NCBI GenBank assembly: GCA_024636975.1
Contig: JAGXGA010000042.1
Location: 62,001-126,000, forward strand
Direction of reading: 5' to 3'
From: Mariniphaga sp.
GTDB lineage: Bacteria; Bacteroidota; Bacteroidia; Bacteroidales; Prolixibacteraceae
Length of the DNA stretch: 64,000 bases
How positions within the stretch are numbered: position 1 is the stretch's first letter; each line of letters opens with the position of its first letter. Made by a program: the position numbers and the translations under genes. Positions 48,608 through 56,909 of the stretch are shown in pieces. Under the pieces are notes generated by a model. The model was not told where the DNA came from. It was given only the letters and a program-made list of their open reading frames with translations, and ran no database searches.

Positions 48608-49804
48608 TAAGTATTCCATTTCTACATGTTTAAAGAATTTATTGACCAGTATCTTTACAATTCGTTTCACAACAATTTTTCTTAGTTCCAGTTCCAGCGG
48701 CTGTTCCGGGTCCTGATGTGCCCAGTTTATTCGGGTACCCAGAATTATTTCAATGCTGTCGTGTTGAAGCAGTAACCGGGAAACTTTTTCAGCCGGACTG
48801 TCCTGCAGGCGGGTATCGCTGTTGTAGTTTTCCAAAATCTCCTCCACCTTTCCCAGGGTAAGGATTCCTTCGGTAACCATTTCAAACCCTTCCATTCGTG
48901 CAGGAGGAGGCAACATGCCCGGAATTTTTGCCCCATGCTGAATTTCTACCTCCATCTCCAGCTCCCTGGCAATGATTTCGGCAGTGGTTCCTCCGCAAAT
49001 AATTTTTTTTCCTTTAAAGCTTCTGATCCTGTCAGCAAAGTCATAATCTTTAATTTTATAAAATGGAGGACCTGTTATAAGCATAAATTTTCTGGGTTCC
49101 CTGAAGTAAATCACACCGCAGGTCGTATCATCCTTTACCTCAAAATCGTCATTCATGGATGCCTGGTTTATGATCTTCCGTCCAAGTCTTGCTGCCGAAA
49201 TATCAGGCATGCGATTAACCTGGTTCATAGCAAAATCATATATATTTTCAATGCCCCAACCCAGTGGGAAGCGTTTGTTTCCCAAACCTGCCTGAACAAC
49301 ACCATCGGTTAAAAATACTAACCGGTCTTCCTTCCGGGCGATGAACTCACGACAGCGCAATACTTTTCCAATGTTTTCGCGTCCTCTGACTTCCAGCTCA
49401 TATTCCCTGGGCTGAAACAGGCTTCCATTGCGGATGATTAGCACCGGTGGATTATCATAGTTGGTAATACGTACCTGCCCGTCTGTTTCCAGTTCAATGA
49501 TTGTAAAAGTGGCATAGCTTTCCTTGCCGTCGCTGCTTTTGGGAAGCGCTTCCATAATGATGCGTGAAAAAATCTCAGGTTTGGTATGAAACCGCGCGTA
49601 TTTAAGTGCCATTGTAGCAGTCAGCTGAGCCAGCACACTTGCCTTAATCCCATGACCTATTCCATCGCTTAAAACCAAAATGGTGCGTCCTTCTTCCCTG
49701 AATGCATCAGACATAAATACATCTCCGCAGGCAATTTCTCCTTTGGGCCGTTTTTGCTGAACATCAATTTCAATATGATAGTTCTGATTATTTGTCGTTA
49801 CCAT
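48605..49804 (-). CDS. SpoIIE/PP2C-type serine phosphatase of the hydrogenase region
   Basis: A 399-residue protein. Residues about 10-235 form a SpoIIE-like PP2C domain: GEIACGDVFMS, TILVLSDGIGHGIKAS (metal-binding Asp), RLVFLTDGVVQ and VKDDTTCGVIYF with the final Asp. The C-terminal 150 residues (ITGPPFYKIKDYDFADRI, KIICGGTTAEIIARELEMEV) are a separate domain often linked to it in hydrogenase operons. It would dephosphorylate a Ser/Thr on an antagonist-type partner. The ATG at 49804 overlaps the upstream PAS gene by 17 nt; a frame opening at 49939 lies inside that gene. No kinase substrate protein with an STAS fold is seen in the window. Confidence 0.85.
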   Translation of the reverse strand: MVTTNNQNYHIEIDVQQKRPKGEIACGDVFMSDAFREEGRTILVLSDGIGHGIKASVLAQLTATMALKYARFHTKPEIFSRIIMEALPKSSDGKESYATFTIIELETDGQVRITNYDNPPVLIIRNGSLFQPREYELEVRGRENIGKVLRCREFIARKEDRLVFLTDGVVQAGLGNKRFPLGWGIENIYDFAMNQVNRMPDISAARLGRKIINQASMNDDFEVKDDTTCGVIYFREPRKFMLITGPPFYKIKDYDFADRIRSFKGKKIICGGTTAEIIARELEMEVEIQHGAKIPGMLPPPARMEGFEMVTEGILTLGKVEEILENYNSDTRLQDSPAEKVSRLLLQHDSIEIILGTRINWAHQDPEQPLELELRKIVVKRIVKILVNKFFKHVEMEYL

Positions 49805-50714
49805 ACCTGTGCGATTCAATGATTGAATTGAGTAATTCCTCTGTTTCAGCAGCATTTTCGCCCAATAAATGCGCAATTTTCTGGACCGTATCAATGTTTT
49901 GTTCTTTGATCCGGTAGGCCCTGTTAATAATTTCATCACGTACCAGCAAGGGTGCCGACATATCGCGGAAAACAGCCCCCACTACTTTCTGGCGGTATAA
50001 TGTTACCACAGATACATGAAGCAGTTTGTCTTTATATTTAATATCCCGTTCAAGCAATTCTTCTCCTGAGGAAAGAATGCCCGAAAGCATCCTGAAGACA
50101 ACTTCAGGTACCAGTTCTTCTACTTCTGCACCCTTAAGGCCAGGAATGGTATCAAAAAGTTCAGCTGTGTCTTCTCCCATTAACCGTGCAAAGCTTTCAT
50201 TTGAATCTACCACTTTATGGTTTTCATCCATCATCAGTATACCAACGTTAATTTTATGCATCATTTGGGAAGAAATTTCCATCGATTCCTGAGCCTTCTC
50301 CAGCCGTTTTTCCGTTTTCTTTAGCGTGGTAACATCATTTATTGATCCGACAATTCCTACAACTTCTCCTTCATTGTTTCGTATAACTGCCTTATTAATT
50401 ACCACATCCATGCGGGAGCCATCTTTTTGTCGTACCTGTGTTTCGTATACCTGTATGTTGGGTTTAGCCAAAAGTTCCTGATCCCGTTGATGATAAATTT
50501 CTGCCATGTACCTGGTGTGCACATCAAATACCGATTGGCCAATAATCTGTGCTTTCATTTTTCCTGAAAATTCTTCATGTGCTTTATTACACATCTGGTA
50601 AACACCTTGCAAGTCTCTGTAAAAAATCGGGATGGGTAAGGCATCAAATATTTTTTGATAAAATTCCGGATCTTTAATATTTCCGGGCAAAAAGGATTTC
50701 TTGTCGTAGATCAT
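49788..50714 (-). CDS. Double PAS sensor protein
   Basis: A 308-residue cytoplasmic protein with two PAS domains: the first about 20-130 (IFDALPIPIFYRDLQGVYQM, KDGSRMDVVINKAV, GIVGSINDVT), a linking helix, and a second about 150-255 (NVGILMMDENHKVVDSNESF, VVGAVFRDMS). There is no kinase or DNA-binding domain, so it must work through a partner. It overlaps the SpoIIE-like phosphatase gene and is probably its sensory input. No haem or flavin ligand can be assigned. The start at 50714 (MIYDKKSFLPGN) is preferred; the frame opens at 50774. Confidence 0.8.
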   Translation of the reverse strand: MIYDKKSFLPGNIKDPEFYQKIFDALPIPIFYRDLQGVYQMCNKAHEEFSGKMKAQIIGQSVFDVHTRYMAEIYHQRDQELLAKPNIQVYETQVRQKDGSRMDVVINKAVIRNNEGEVVGIVGSINDVTTLKKTEKRLEKAQESMEISSQMMHKINVGILMMDENHKVVDSNESFARLMGEDTAELFDTIPGLKGAEVEELVPEVVFRMLSGILSSGEELLERDIKYKDKLLHVSVVTLYRQKVVGAVFRDMSAPLLVRDEIINRAYRIKEQNIDTVQKIAHLLGENAAETEELLNSIIESHRYGNDK

Positions 50715-50835
50715 ATTTCGTTTTATTAGATGATTGCGTTTTAATTCAGGCGGTAAATTAATGAAATAAAACATTATGGCACCTGATTTTTATTCTATTT
50801 AAGACTTTTGACAGCATCTGAATTGAAACTTCCTG

Positions 50836-50843
50836 TATCTTTG
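50836..50843 (+). promoter_or_regulatory. Candidate -7 element of the hydrogenase operon
   Basis: TATCTTTG matches the Bacteroidota TAnnTTTG element, 31 nt upstream of the first start codon. The nearest TTTTG is 25 nt further upstream (50806-50810), longer than the usual 19-20, so the promoter may need an activator. The 160-nt gap serves divergent units. Confidence 0.4.
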
Positions 50844-50874
50844 CTGTAAAATCGTTTAAAGCCAATTACCAACC

Positions 50875-51219
50875 GTGAAAATTAGTGAAATTTTGCATTT
50901 AGCAGATGCCCGGATTATAGCCGGTATTGCAGATTCCAATGATGATCTCCATAAAGCCTTCAGTTCAGATTTAATGAGTGATGTGTTAACACTCGACGAA
51001 GACAATATTCTATTGATAACAGGGTTGTCTAACCTGCAATTAATACGCACGGCTGAAATGGCAGATATTAACGCTGTGTTGCTTGCACGTGGTAAACAGG
51101 CAACTCCTGAAATGATTGAACTGGCAGAAGAAAACGGAATCATTTTGATGGAAACGCCCTATTCTATTTATAAAGTAAGCGGAATACTTTATTCAAACGG
51201 ACTAAAGGAAGTATACTAA
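50875..51219 (+). CDS. DRTGG-domain protein 1
   Basis: A 114-residue protein of the DRTGG type: VSGIL-type C terminus, DADARIIAG-like start (LHLADARIIAGIADSNDD), the shared SSDLMSDVLTLDEDNIL and AVLLARGKQATPEMIELAEE. DRTGG domains occur in regulators and phosphotransacetylase N termini and are recurrent in [FeFe] hydrogenase operons; they may bind a nucleotide. It begins with GTG at 50875 and abuts the next gene (1-nt gap). A paralogue lies at 52990. Function in this system is unknown. Confidence 0.75.
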   Translation: MKISEILHLADARIIAGIADSNDDLHKAFSSDLMSDVLTLDEDNILLITGLSNLQLIRTAEMADINAVLLARGKQATPEMIELAEENGIILMETPYSIYKVSGILYSNGLKEVY

Positions 51220-51639
51220 ATGGCAATTGAAATGGTTTTCTATATTGCAGGAGGTGATTTTTCCAATGCAGGAAAGGCTTCAAGCCAGATAAAAAAGGCA
51301 CTGAAGCAACTGAATGTGAATGCCAAAAGTATAAAACAGATAGTTGTGGCTGTTTATGAGGCGGAGGTTAATGTAGCTGCACATGCCTGGGAAGGAAAAG
51401 TAACGGCACTGATAGGGGAAAACGATATTCAGGTTATTGTTTCTGACCGGGGACCGGGAATTGAAGATATTCAGCAAGCTATGCAACCTGGCTTTTCAAC
51501 TGCCTCGAAGGAAGTGAGGGAAATGGGGTTTGGAGCCGGAATGGGATTGTCGAATATTGAAAAGAATACCAATGAAATGAATATCGAAAGTCAGGTGGGA
51601 GAGGGGACAACATTAAAATTCAGGTGTTTTTATTCATGA
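51220..51639 (+). CDS. RsbW-like anti-sigma ATPase/kinase
   Basis: A 139-residue GHKL ATPase domain with N box VAVYEAEVNVAAHAW, G1 VSDRGPGIED and G2 GFGAGMGLSNIEKN. Such stand-alone domains are serine kinases that phosphorylate an antagonist and sequester sigma factors or other partners. With the SpoIIE-like phosphatase encoded divergently, it forms the opposite half of a switch. It is directly after the DRTGG gene, and its stop overlaps the next start (ATGA). Confidence 0.8.
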   Translation: MAIEMVFYIAGGDFSNAGKASSQIKKALKQLNVNAKSIKQIVVAVYEAEVNVAAHAWEGKVTALIGENDIQVIVSDRGPGIEDIQQAMQPGFSTASKEVREMGFGAGMGLSNIEKNTNEMNIESQVGEGTTLKFRCFYS

Positions 51640-53003
51640 AGGAGAAAACAAAATACCATGCCATAAAAGTTGATGCACAAAAATGCTTTGGTTGTACACA
51701 TTGCATGAAAATCTGCCCAACTGAAGCCATTCGCGTGGTAAACGGGATTGCTGTGATTGATGAAAAGCGTTGTGTTGATTGTGGTAACTGTATGCGCGCC
51801 TGTCCGGTTGATGCTTTTTACGTTGAACACGATGAGTTGTCCCAAATTGAAGGGTTTAAATATCGGGTGGTATTATTTCCATCTGTATTTATTGGGCAGT
51901 TTCCGGAAATATATTCAGAAAGCCGTATTTATGAAGCATTGCTAAAGTTGGGTTTTACCCATATTTTTGAAGTGGAACAACCTGCTTCCTGGCTCATGGA
52001 ATCGGTTAAGCAATCAGCTAATGATGTGTATGACGGGCCCCTTATTTCATCATTTTGTCCTGCAATTGTGCGTTTGATCCAGTGCAAATATCCATCGCTT
52101 GCCGGGAATATTTCCAGAAGAAAGGCTCCCCACGATCTGGCTGCCCATTTTGCTATCCGGCAGCTGATAAAAAGCGGAGCTAATGAAAATGAAATTGGGA
52201 TATTTTATGTAACACCCTGTTCGGCAAAAATGGCTGCTGTAAACCAGCCTGTCGCTGAAAAGGAGTCGATTGTAACCGGCATCATTAATATGAAAGATTT
52301 GTACAACCGCATCATGAAACTGATTCCGGCACATGAAACGATCAACACTACGGAATATAGAAAGCACCTGAGCCGTGAAGGTATATTATGGAGTTTACCA
52401 AGGGGTGAATCCTCATGGTTCAGAAAACGATCAATGGCCATTGATGGAATACATAACGTGGTGAAGTTTCTGGAACGGCTTGAAAACGATGAAGTCCCAA
52501 AACTCGATTTTCTTGAATTTAAATCGTGCAATCAGGGATGTGCCGGAGGAATTCTGCTTACAGGAAACCGGTTCCTTACTGTAGAACGATTACAGAAGCG
52601 AGCAGCAGCTTATCCCAGGGCAGTTCAAATTCTCCACGACTTTCAGGAAAAGGAAGCAGTATTGGAACAGCTTGTTACCGGCGAAATTGAACCAAAACCT
52701 GTATTTGTTCTTGATGAGAACCGGATAAAGGCTTTGGAGAAAATGAAAAAGATAAATAGTATTTTGTGTCAGTTACCCGGAATCGACTGTGGTGCCTGTG
52801 GTGCTCCCAACTGCCATGCCCTTGCCGAAGACATGGTACAGGGGAAAGCCCGTATGACGGACTGTATATTCCTGCAGGATAAATACATCAGGATGCAAAA
52901 AATTAAACCGGAGAAAGCAGACAAAAACCTGGAGCGAATCTGGGGAAAACAACGCTTTGAAGCTGATTGTAATAAAAAAGGAGGTAGAAATGAAGGTTTC
53001 TGA
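51636..53003 (+). CDS. HydS-like sensory [FeFe] hydrogenase
   Basis: A 455-residue iron-sulfur protein. N-terminal: two 4Fe-4S sites, CFGCTHCMKICP and CVDCGNCMRACP. Middle: the H-cluster domain with all four cluster cysteines, C141 (SSFCPAIV), C195 (TPCSAK), C298 and C302 (SCNQGCAGG). The Cys that delivers protons in catalytic enzymes (first C of TSCCP) is Phe140. C-terminal: an extra cluster site, CQLPGIDCGACGAPNC. This layout matches group C/D putative sensory hydrogenases such as HydS, which react slowly with H2 and are thought to report it. It is translationally coupled to the RsbW-like gene. The symbol hydS is possible but not assigned. Confidence 0.8.
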   Translation: MKEKTKYHAIKVDAQKCFGCTHCMKICPTEAIRVVNGIAVIDEKRCVDCGNCMRACPVDAFYVEHDELSQIEGFKYRVVLFPSVFIGQFPEIYSESRIYEALLKLGFTHIFEVEQPASWLMESVKQSANDVYDGPLISSFCPAIVRLIQCKYPSLAGNISRRKAPHDLAAHFAIRQLIKSGANENEIGIFYVTPCSAKMAAVNQPVAEKESIVTGIINMKDLYNRIMKLIPAHETINTTEYRKHLSREGILWSLPRGESSWFRKRSMAIDGIHNVVKFLERLENDEVPKLDFLEFKSCNQGCAGGILLTGNRFLTVERLQKRAAAYPRAVQILHDFQEKEAVLEQLVTGEIEPKPVFVLDENRIKALEKMKKINSILCQLPGIDCGACGAPNCHALAEDMVQGKARMTDCIFLQDKYIRMQKIKPEKADKNLERIWGKQRFEADCNKKGGRNEGF

Positions 53004-53325
53004 TTTTGTTGAAAAATACAACTTAAAAGTGTTTGCCGGCCACCAGGGCCTTGAGAAGGAAATTAAAGGAGGGTACGTTTCCGATTTGCTAAGTGACGTT
53101 ATGGGCAATGCCGCTGAAGATGAGGTATGGATAACACTTCAGACCCACCAGAACGTAATGGCCATTGCCTCCCTGAAAGATCTGGCTGCTGTTGTCCTTG
53201 TAAAAGGACTGGAGCCTGATAATGATACCCTGGCCCATAGCGAGGAAGAAGGTATTCCTCTGCTGGGCACCGGTTTTACTACATTTCAAATGGCCGGGAA
53301 ACTTTATATCGACTTAAAACTGTGA
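52990..53325 (+). CDS. DRTGG-domain protein 2
   Basis: A 111-residue protein, MKVSDFVEKYNLKVFAGHQG, with YVSDLLSDVMGNAAEDEVW and LLGTGFTTFQMAGKLY, paralogous to the first DRTGG gene. The start overlaps the end of the HydS-like gene by 14 nt. Two DRTGG genes bracketing the sensory hydrogenase are a recurring layout in hydrogenase operons. The ligand and partner are not known. Confidence 0.75.
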   Translation: MKVSDFVEKYNLKVFAGHQGLEKEIKGGYVSDLLSDVMGNAAEDEVWITLQTHQNVMAIASLKDLAAVVLVKGLEPDNDTLAHSEEEGIPLLGTGFTTFQMAGKLYIDLKL

Positions 53326-53386
53326 TCCGGGAGCGGGTATAATCTTGTTTTATTACCAGAACAATAAATGCATAAGTCAGGATAAG

Positions 53387-54127
53387 ATGAAAGAGTTCAG
53401 GGCCGATTTACATATACATACATTGTTGTCGCCCTGCGCCGATCTGGAAATGACTCCCCGCAATATCATTATAAAAGCCCGGGAAAGCGGACTGGATATT
53501 ATTGGAATTACAGATCACAATTCCACCAGAAATGCCCTGCTGGTAAAAAAAATAGGTGAAAGCCAGGGCATATTTACTTTAACCGGAGCCGAAGTAACCA
53601 CTCGCGAGGAAGTTCATTGTCTTGTGTTTTTTGAATTCCCTGAGCAGTTACAAAAATTTCAGGAGTATATTGATGAAAACATCATTCGTATTCCAAATTC
53701 TGAGACTGATTTTGGATATCAGCCTGTGATTGATGAAGATGAAAATATTGTAGAGATGGTTCCCTGGTATCTGCCGGCAGCTCTAAAGATGGGCATTACT
53801 GCGGTTCAGCAGCGGGTAACAGAATTAAACGGATTATTTATTCCGGCACATGTCGACCGGCCGGCAAATGGTATTTTTAGCCAACTGGGTTTTATTCCTC
53901 CCGGCTTAAAGTACGATGCCCTGGGGATTTCCCGTCATGGTTCCCAAAAACATGTTGTAGAACAATATGTTTTACAATATAAAACCACCCTAATTCGCAA
54001 TTCCGATGCCCACTTTCTGAAACAAATTGGCGAAATTTACACGGTTTTTAGAATGAGTAAAATTAGCTTCTCCGAAATAAAAAGAGCATTGAATCAGCAA
54101 GACAAAAGATATTGCGATCTGTCATGA
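53387..54127 (+). CDS. PHP-domain metallo-phosphoesterase
   Basis: A 246-residue protein with a PHP fold: DLHIHTLLSPCADLEMTP with HxH, IGITDHNSTRNA, and the later GAEVTTREEVHCL, IPAHVDRP and RNSDAHFL metal ligands. Related enzymes (TrpH) hydrolyse 3',5'-nucleoside bisphosphates or short RNAs. Such genes recur in hydrogenase operons without a proven role. The ATG at 53387 begins the domain; an upstream in-frame codon at 53345 is less likely. Its stop overlaps the next start (ATGA). Confidence 0.8.
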   Translation: MKEFRADLHIHTLLSPCADLEMTPRNIIIKARESGLDIIGITDHNSTRNALLVKKIGESQGIFTLTGAEVTTREEVHCLVFFEFPEQLQKFQEYIDENIIRIPNSETDFGYQPVIDEDENIVEMVPWYLPAALKMGITAVQQRVTELNGLFIPAHVDRPANGIFSQLGFIPPGLKYDALGISRHGSQKHVVEQYVLQYKTTLIRNSDAHFLKQIGEIYTVFRMSKISFSEIKRALNQQDKRYCDLS

Positions 54128-54672
54128 AGACAATTTCAGATCATATGCTGGATATCGTTCAAAATTCGGTGAGGGCAAAGGCAACATTGATTGAAATCAT
54201 AGTTGTTGAAGATAATGTTTCTGATTTTTATGCAATTCATTTTAATGACAATGCTTGTGGAATGAGTAAGGATACTTTAGGGCAGGCAACCAATCCGTTC
54301 TTTACATCGCGGACAACACGAAAAGTAGGTTTAGGACTGTCGTTGCTTAAATACAATGCTTTGGCATCAAACGGCTCTTTTTCCATCGATTCGGAAATTG
54401 GTAAAGGTACCCGGGTGAAGGCAGTATTTCAGCTTTCACACCTCGATCGTCCGCCTGCTGGTGATACCTGGAATTCTCTTTACCTGATTATGATGAGCAA
54501 TCATGATAGTCGGGTGGTGTATCGACATCAGACACCTGAGGGGACATTTAAGCTGGATTCTGCTGAACTGAAACAGATGTTAGGTGGGGTTTCATTACAG
54601 CAGGCTGAAATAAAAAAAGCAGTTATCGAACTGATTAAGAATAATCTGGAAGATATAAAGGCAAGCAAATAA
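54124..54672 (+). CDS. Small GHKL ATPase (second regulatory ATPase of the operon)
   Basis: A 182-residue protein with SDHMLDIVQNSVRAKATLIE as N box, HFNDNACGMSKDT and a G2-type RKVGLGLSLLKYNA, plus a short C-terminal helical extension of about 60 residues. It is an ATPase of the histidine-kinase fold without a phospho-accepting His domain, so it might phosphorylate a separate protein or act as a switch. It is ATGA-coupled to the PHP gene and 14 nt before hndB-like gene. Its relation to the RsbW-like protein is unclear. Confidence 0.7.
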   Translation: MKTISDHMLDIVQNSVRAKATLIEIIVVEDNVSDFYAIHFNDNACGMSKDTLGQATNPFFTSRTTRKVGLGLSLLKYNALASNGSFSIDSEIGKGTRVKAVFQLSHLDRPPAGDTWNSLYLIMMSNHDSRVVYRHQTPEGTFKLDSAELKQMLGGVSLQQAEIKKAVIELIKNNLEDIKASK

Positions 54673-54686
54673 ATAAAGTTTCAACT

Positions 54687-55082
54687 ATGACTAAAATTAA
54701 AACACTGGCTGACCTTCTGAAAATAAAGGAAGAGGTTCAGTCGAAAACAAAATTAAGAGAGAAAAGTGACCATCCGGAACAATTAGTCCAGGTTAAAGTA
54801 GGTATGGCCACATGTGGAATAGCTTCCGGGGCAAAAGAAACAATGAAGTATTTTATTGATGAACTGGAACAGCAGGCTATTGATGCATTGGTCACCCAAA
54901 CCGGTTGTATGGGTTATTGCTATGCTGAACCAACTGTAGAAGTAATTCTAGCCGGTAAAGACCCGGTGGTATTTGGTTTTGTAAATAAAGAAAAAGCCGA
55001 AGAAATAATAGATGTATACATCAAAAGGGGAGAGCTTGTGGATGGTGTAATCCCATTAAGTTTCAGAACCATCGATGATTAA
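54687..55082 (+). CDS. hndB: Thioredoxin-like 2Fe-2S ferredoxin, hydrogenase subunit HndB
   Basis: A 131-residue protein with the thioredoxin-like 2Fe-2S fold; cysteines are in MATCGIASGAKET and QTGCMGYCYAEPTVEVI. It matches the HndB subunit of NAD(P)-linked [FeFe] hydrogenases and the N-terminal domain of NuoF-like proteins. It would relay electrons between clusters of the complex. It lies 22 nt upstream of hndC. Confidence 0.8.
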   Translation: MTKIKTLADLLKIKEEVQSKTKLREKSDHPEQLVQVKVGMATCGIASGAKETMKYFIDELEQQAIDALVTQTGCMGYCYAEPTVEVILAGKDPVVFGFVNKEKAEEIIDVYIKRGELVDGVIPLSFRTIDD

Positions 55083-55104
55083 CTAATTTTTCAAGCAACT
55101 GATT

Positions 55105-56898
55105 ATGACCGATTATAAAATGAATTTGCTTATATGTGGCGGGACAGGCTGTAAAGCTGCAGAAAGTGATGAATTGAAAAGATCATTTAAGCATTGGATT
55201 GAAGAGGTGGGCATGGAAGATGAAGCACAGGTGGTTTTTACCGGGTGCTTTGGATTTTGTGAAAAAGGGCCTATCGTTAAAGTGCTGCCCGATAATACCT
55301 TTTATGTAGAGGTAACGCCTTCTGATGTGGAAGTGATTGTAAAGGAACATCTTGTTAAGGGAAGACCGGTTTCACGCCTGCTTTATAAAGATCCTGTCAC
55401 GAAAAAGCAAATCAGCGAATCAAAAAGCATGGATTTTTATAAAAAGCAATTGCGTATTGCATTGCGTAATTGTGGTTTTATAAATCCGGAAAGCATTCAT
55501 GAATACATCGCACGCGATGGTTATATGGCATTGGGGAAATGCCTTTCAGAGCACACACCTGAAGAAGTTATTAAGGAAATAAAAGACTCAGGTCTTCGCG
55601 GCCGTGGCGGTGGTGGCTTCCCAACAGGACTGAAATGGGAGATTACCCGTGAATCGGTTTCCGATCAGAAATATGTAGTTTGTAATGCCGATGAGGGCGA
55701 CCCGGGAGCATTTATGGATCGATCGATACTGGAGGGTGATCCGCATTCAGTTATTGAAGCCATGGCAATATGCGGTTACTGTATCGGCGCTGATAAGGGA
55801 CTGGTTTATATACGGGCTGAATACCCGTTAGCTATAGAGCGTTTAAAAATAGCTCTTTCACATGCAAGGGAATATGGCCTGCTTGGAGAAGACATCCTGG
55901 GAACCGGATTCAATTTTGAAATTGATATCCGGTTGGGAGCCGGTGCGTTTGTTTGCGGTGAGGAAACTGCCCTGATACATTCAATGGAAGGTTTACGCGG
56001 TGAACCTACATTTAAACCTCCGTTCCCATCGGTTTCAGGTTACCTGGGCAAGCCAACAAATGTGAATAATGTTGAGACATTTGCCAATATTCCTGTTATC
56101 ATAAATAAAGGGGCAGGCTGGTTCAACCAGATAGGAACAGAGAAATCAAAAGGAACCAAAGTGTTTGCACTGGCAGGAAAAATCAATAACGTTGGCCTTA
56201 TTGAGGTGCCTATGGGAACAACCCTGCGTGAGGTGATTTACGACATCGGCGGCGGAATAAAGGATGGAAAGGAGTTTAAGTCTGTTCAAACAGGAGGACC
56301 CTCAGGTGGATGCCTTACTAAAGAATTTCTGGATACACCCATCGATTACGATAACCTGATTGCTGCGGGGTCAATGATGGGATCAGGTGGAATGATTGTT
56401 ATGGATGAAGACGATTGCATGGTGGCAATCGCACGTTTCTACCTGGAATTCACGCTTGAAGAGTCGTGCGGAAAATGTTCCCCCTGTCGGATTGGCAATA
56501 AAAGGCTGCATGAAATCCTGGAGAAAATAACCAATGGAAATGGAGAGGTTGTTGATATTGAGCGATTAAGATTGCTTAGCAGCGTTATTAAGGATACCTC
56601 GCTTTGTGGACTGGGGCAAACATCTCCCAATCCGGTATTATCTACAATTCTTAATTTCGAGCATGAATATCTTGCCCATGTGACAGATAAAAAATGTCCG
56701 TCTGGACAGTGCAAGGCATTGCTTCAATACGACATTATTGAAGATTTATGTACCGGATGTACATTATGCTTCCGGAACTGCCCGGTTGGAGCCATCACTG
56801 GCGAAAGACGACAGCCGCATTACATCGATCAGACACTTTGTATAAAGTGTGGTGTTTGTTACGATAAATGCAAATTTAATGCAATCAAACTTTCATAG
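55105..56898 (+). CDS. hndC: NuoF-like flavoprotein subunit HndC
   Basis: A 597-residue subunit. Order: a thioredoxin-like 2Fe-2S domain (about 1-90, LICGGTGCKAAES and GCFGFCEKGP), the NADH/FMN domain with GRGGGGFPTG (about 165) and CNADEGDPGAFMDRSIL, SLBB, the 4Fe-4S site SCGKCSPCRIGN (about 453), and a C-terminal two-cluster ferredoxin (CTGCTLCFRNCP, CIKCGVCYDKCK). It oxidises or reduces NAD(P)H and passes electrons to the hydrogenase subunit. Such subunits participate in electron bifurcation with ferredoxin. The family length of about 600 is normal. Confidence 0.9.
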   Translation: MTDYKMNLLICGGTGCKAAESDELKRSFKHWIEEVGMEDEAQVVFTGCFGFCEKGPIVKVLPDNTFYVEVTPSDVEVIVKEHLVKGRPVSRLLYKDPVTKKQISESKSMDFYKKQLRIALRNCGFINPESIHEYIARDGYMALGKCLSEHTPEEVIKEIKDSGLRGRGGGGFPTGLKWEITRESVSDQKYVVCNADEGDPGAFMDRSILEGDPHSVIEAMAICGYCIGADKGLVYIRAEYPLAIERLKIALSHAREYGLLGEDILGTGFNFEIDIRLGAGAFVCGEETALIHSMEGLRGEPTFKPPFPSVSGYLGKPTNVNNVETFANIPVIINKGAGWFNQIGTEKSKGTKVFALAGKINNVGLIEVPMGTTLREVIYDIGGGIKDGKEFKSVQTGGPSGGCLTKEFLDTPIDYDNLIAAGSMMGSGGMIVMDEDDCMVAIARFYLEFTLEESCGKCSPCRIGNKRLHEILEKITNGNGEVVDIERLRLLSSVIKDTSLCGLGQTSPNPVLSTILNFEHEYLAHVTDKKCPSGQCKALLQYDIIEDLCTGCTLCFRNCPVGAITGERRQPHYIDQTLCIKCGVCYDKCKFNAIKLS

Positions 56899-56909
56899 AA
56901 AAGAATATA

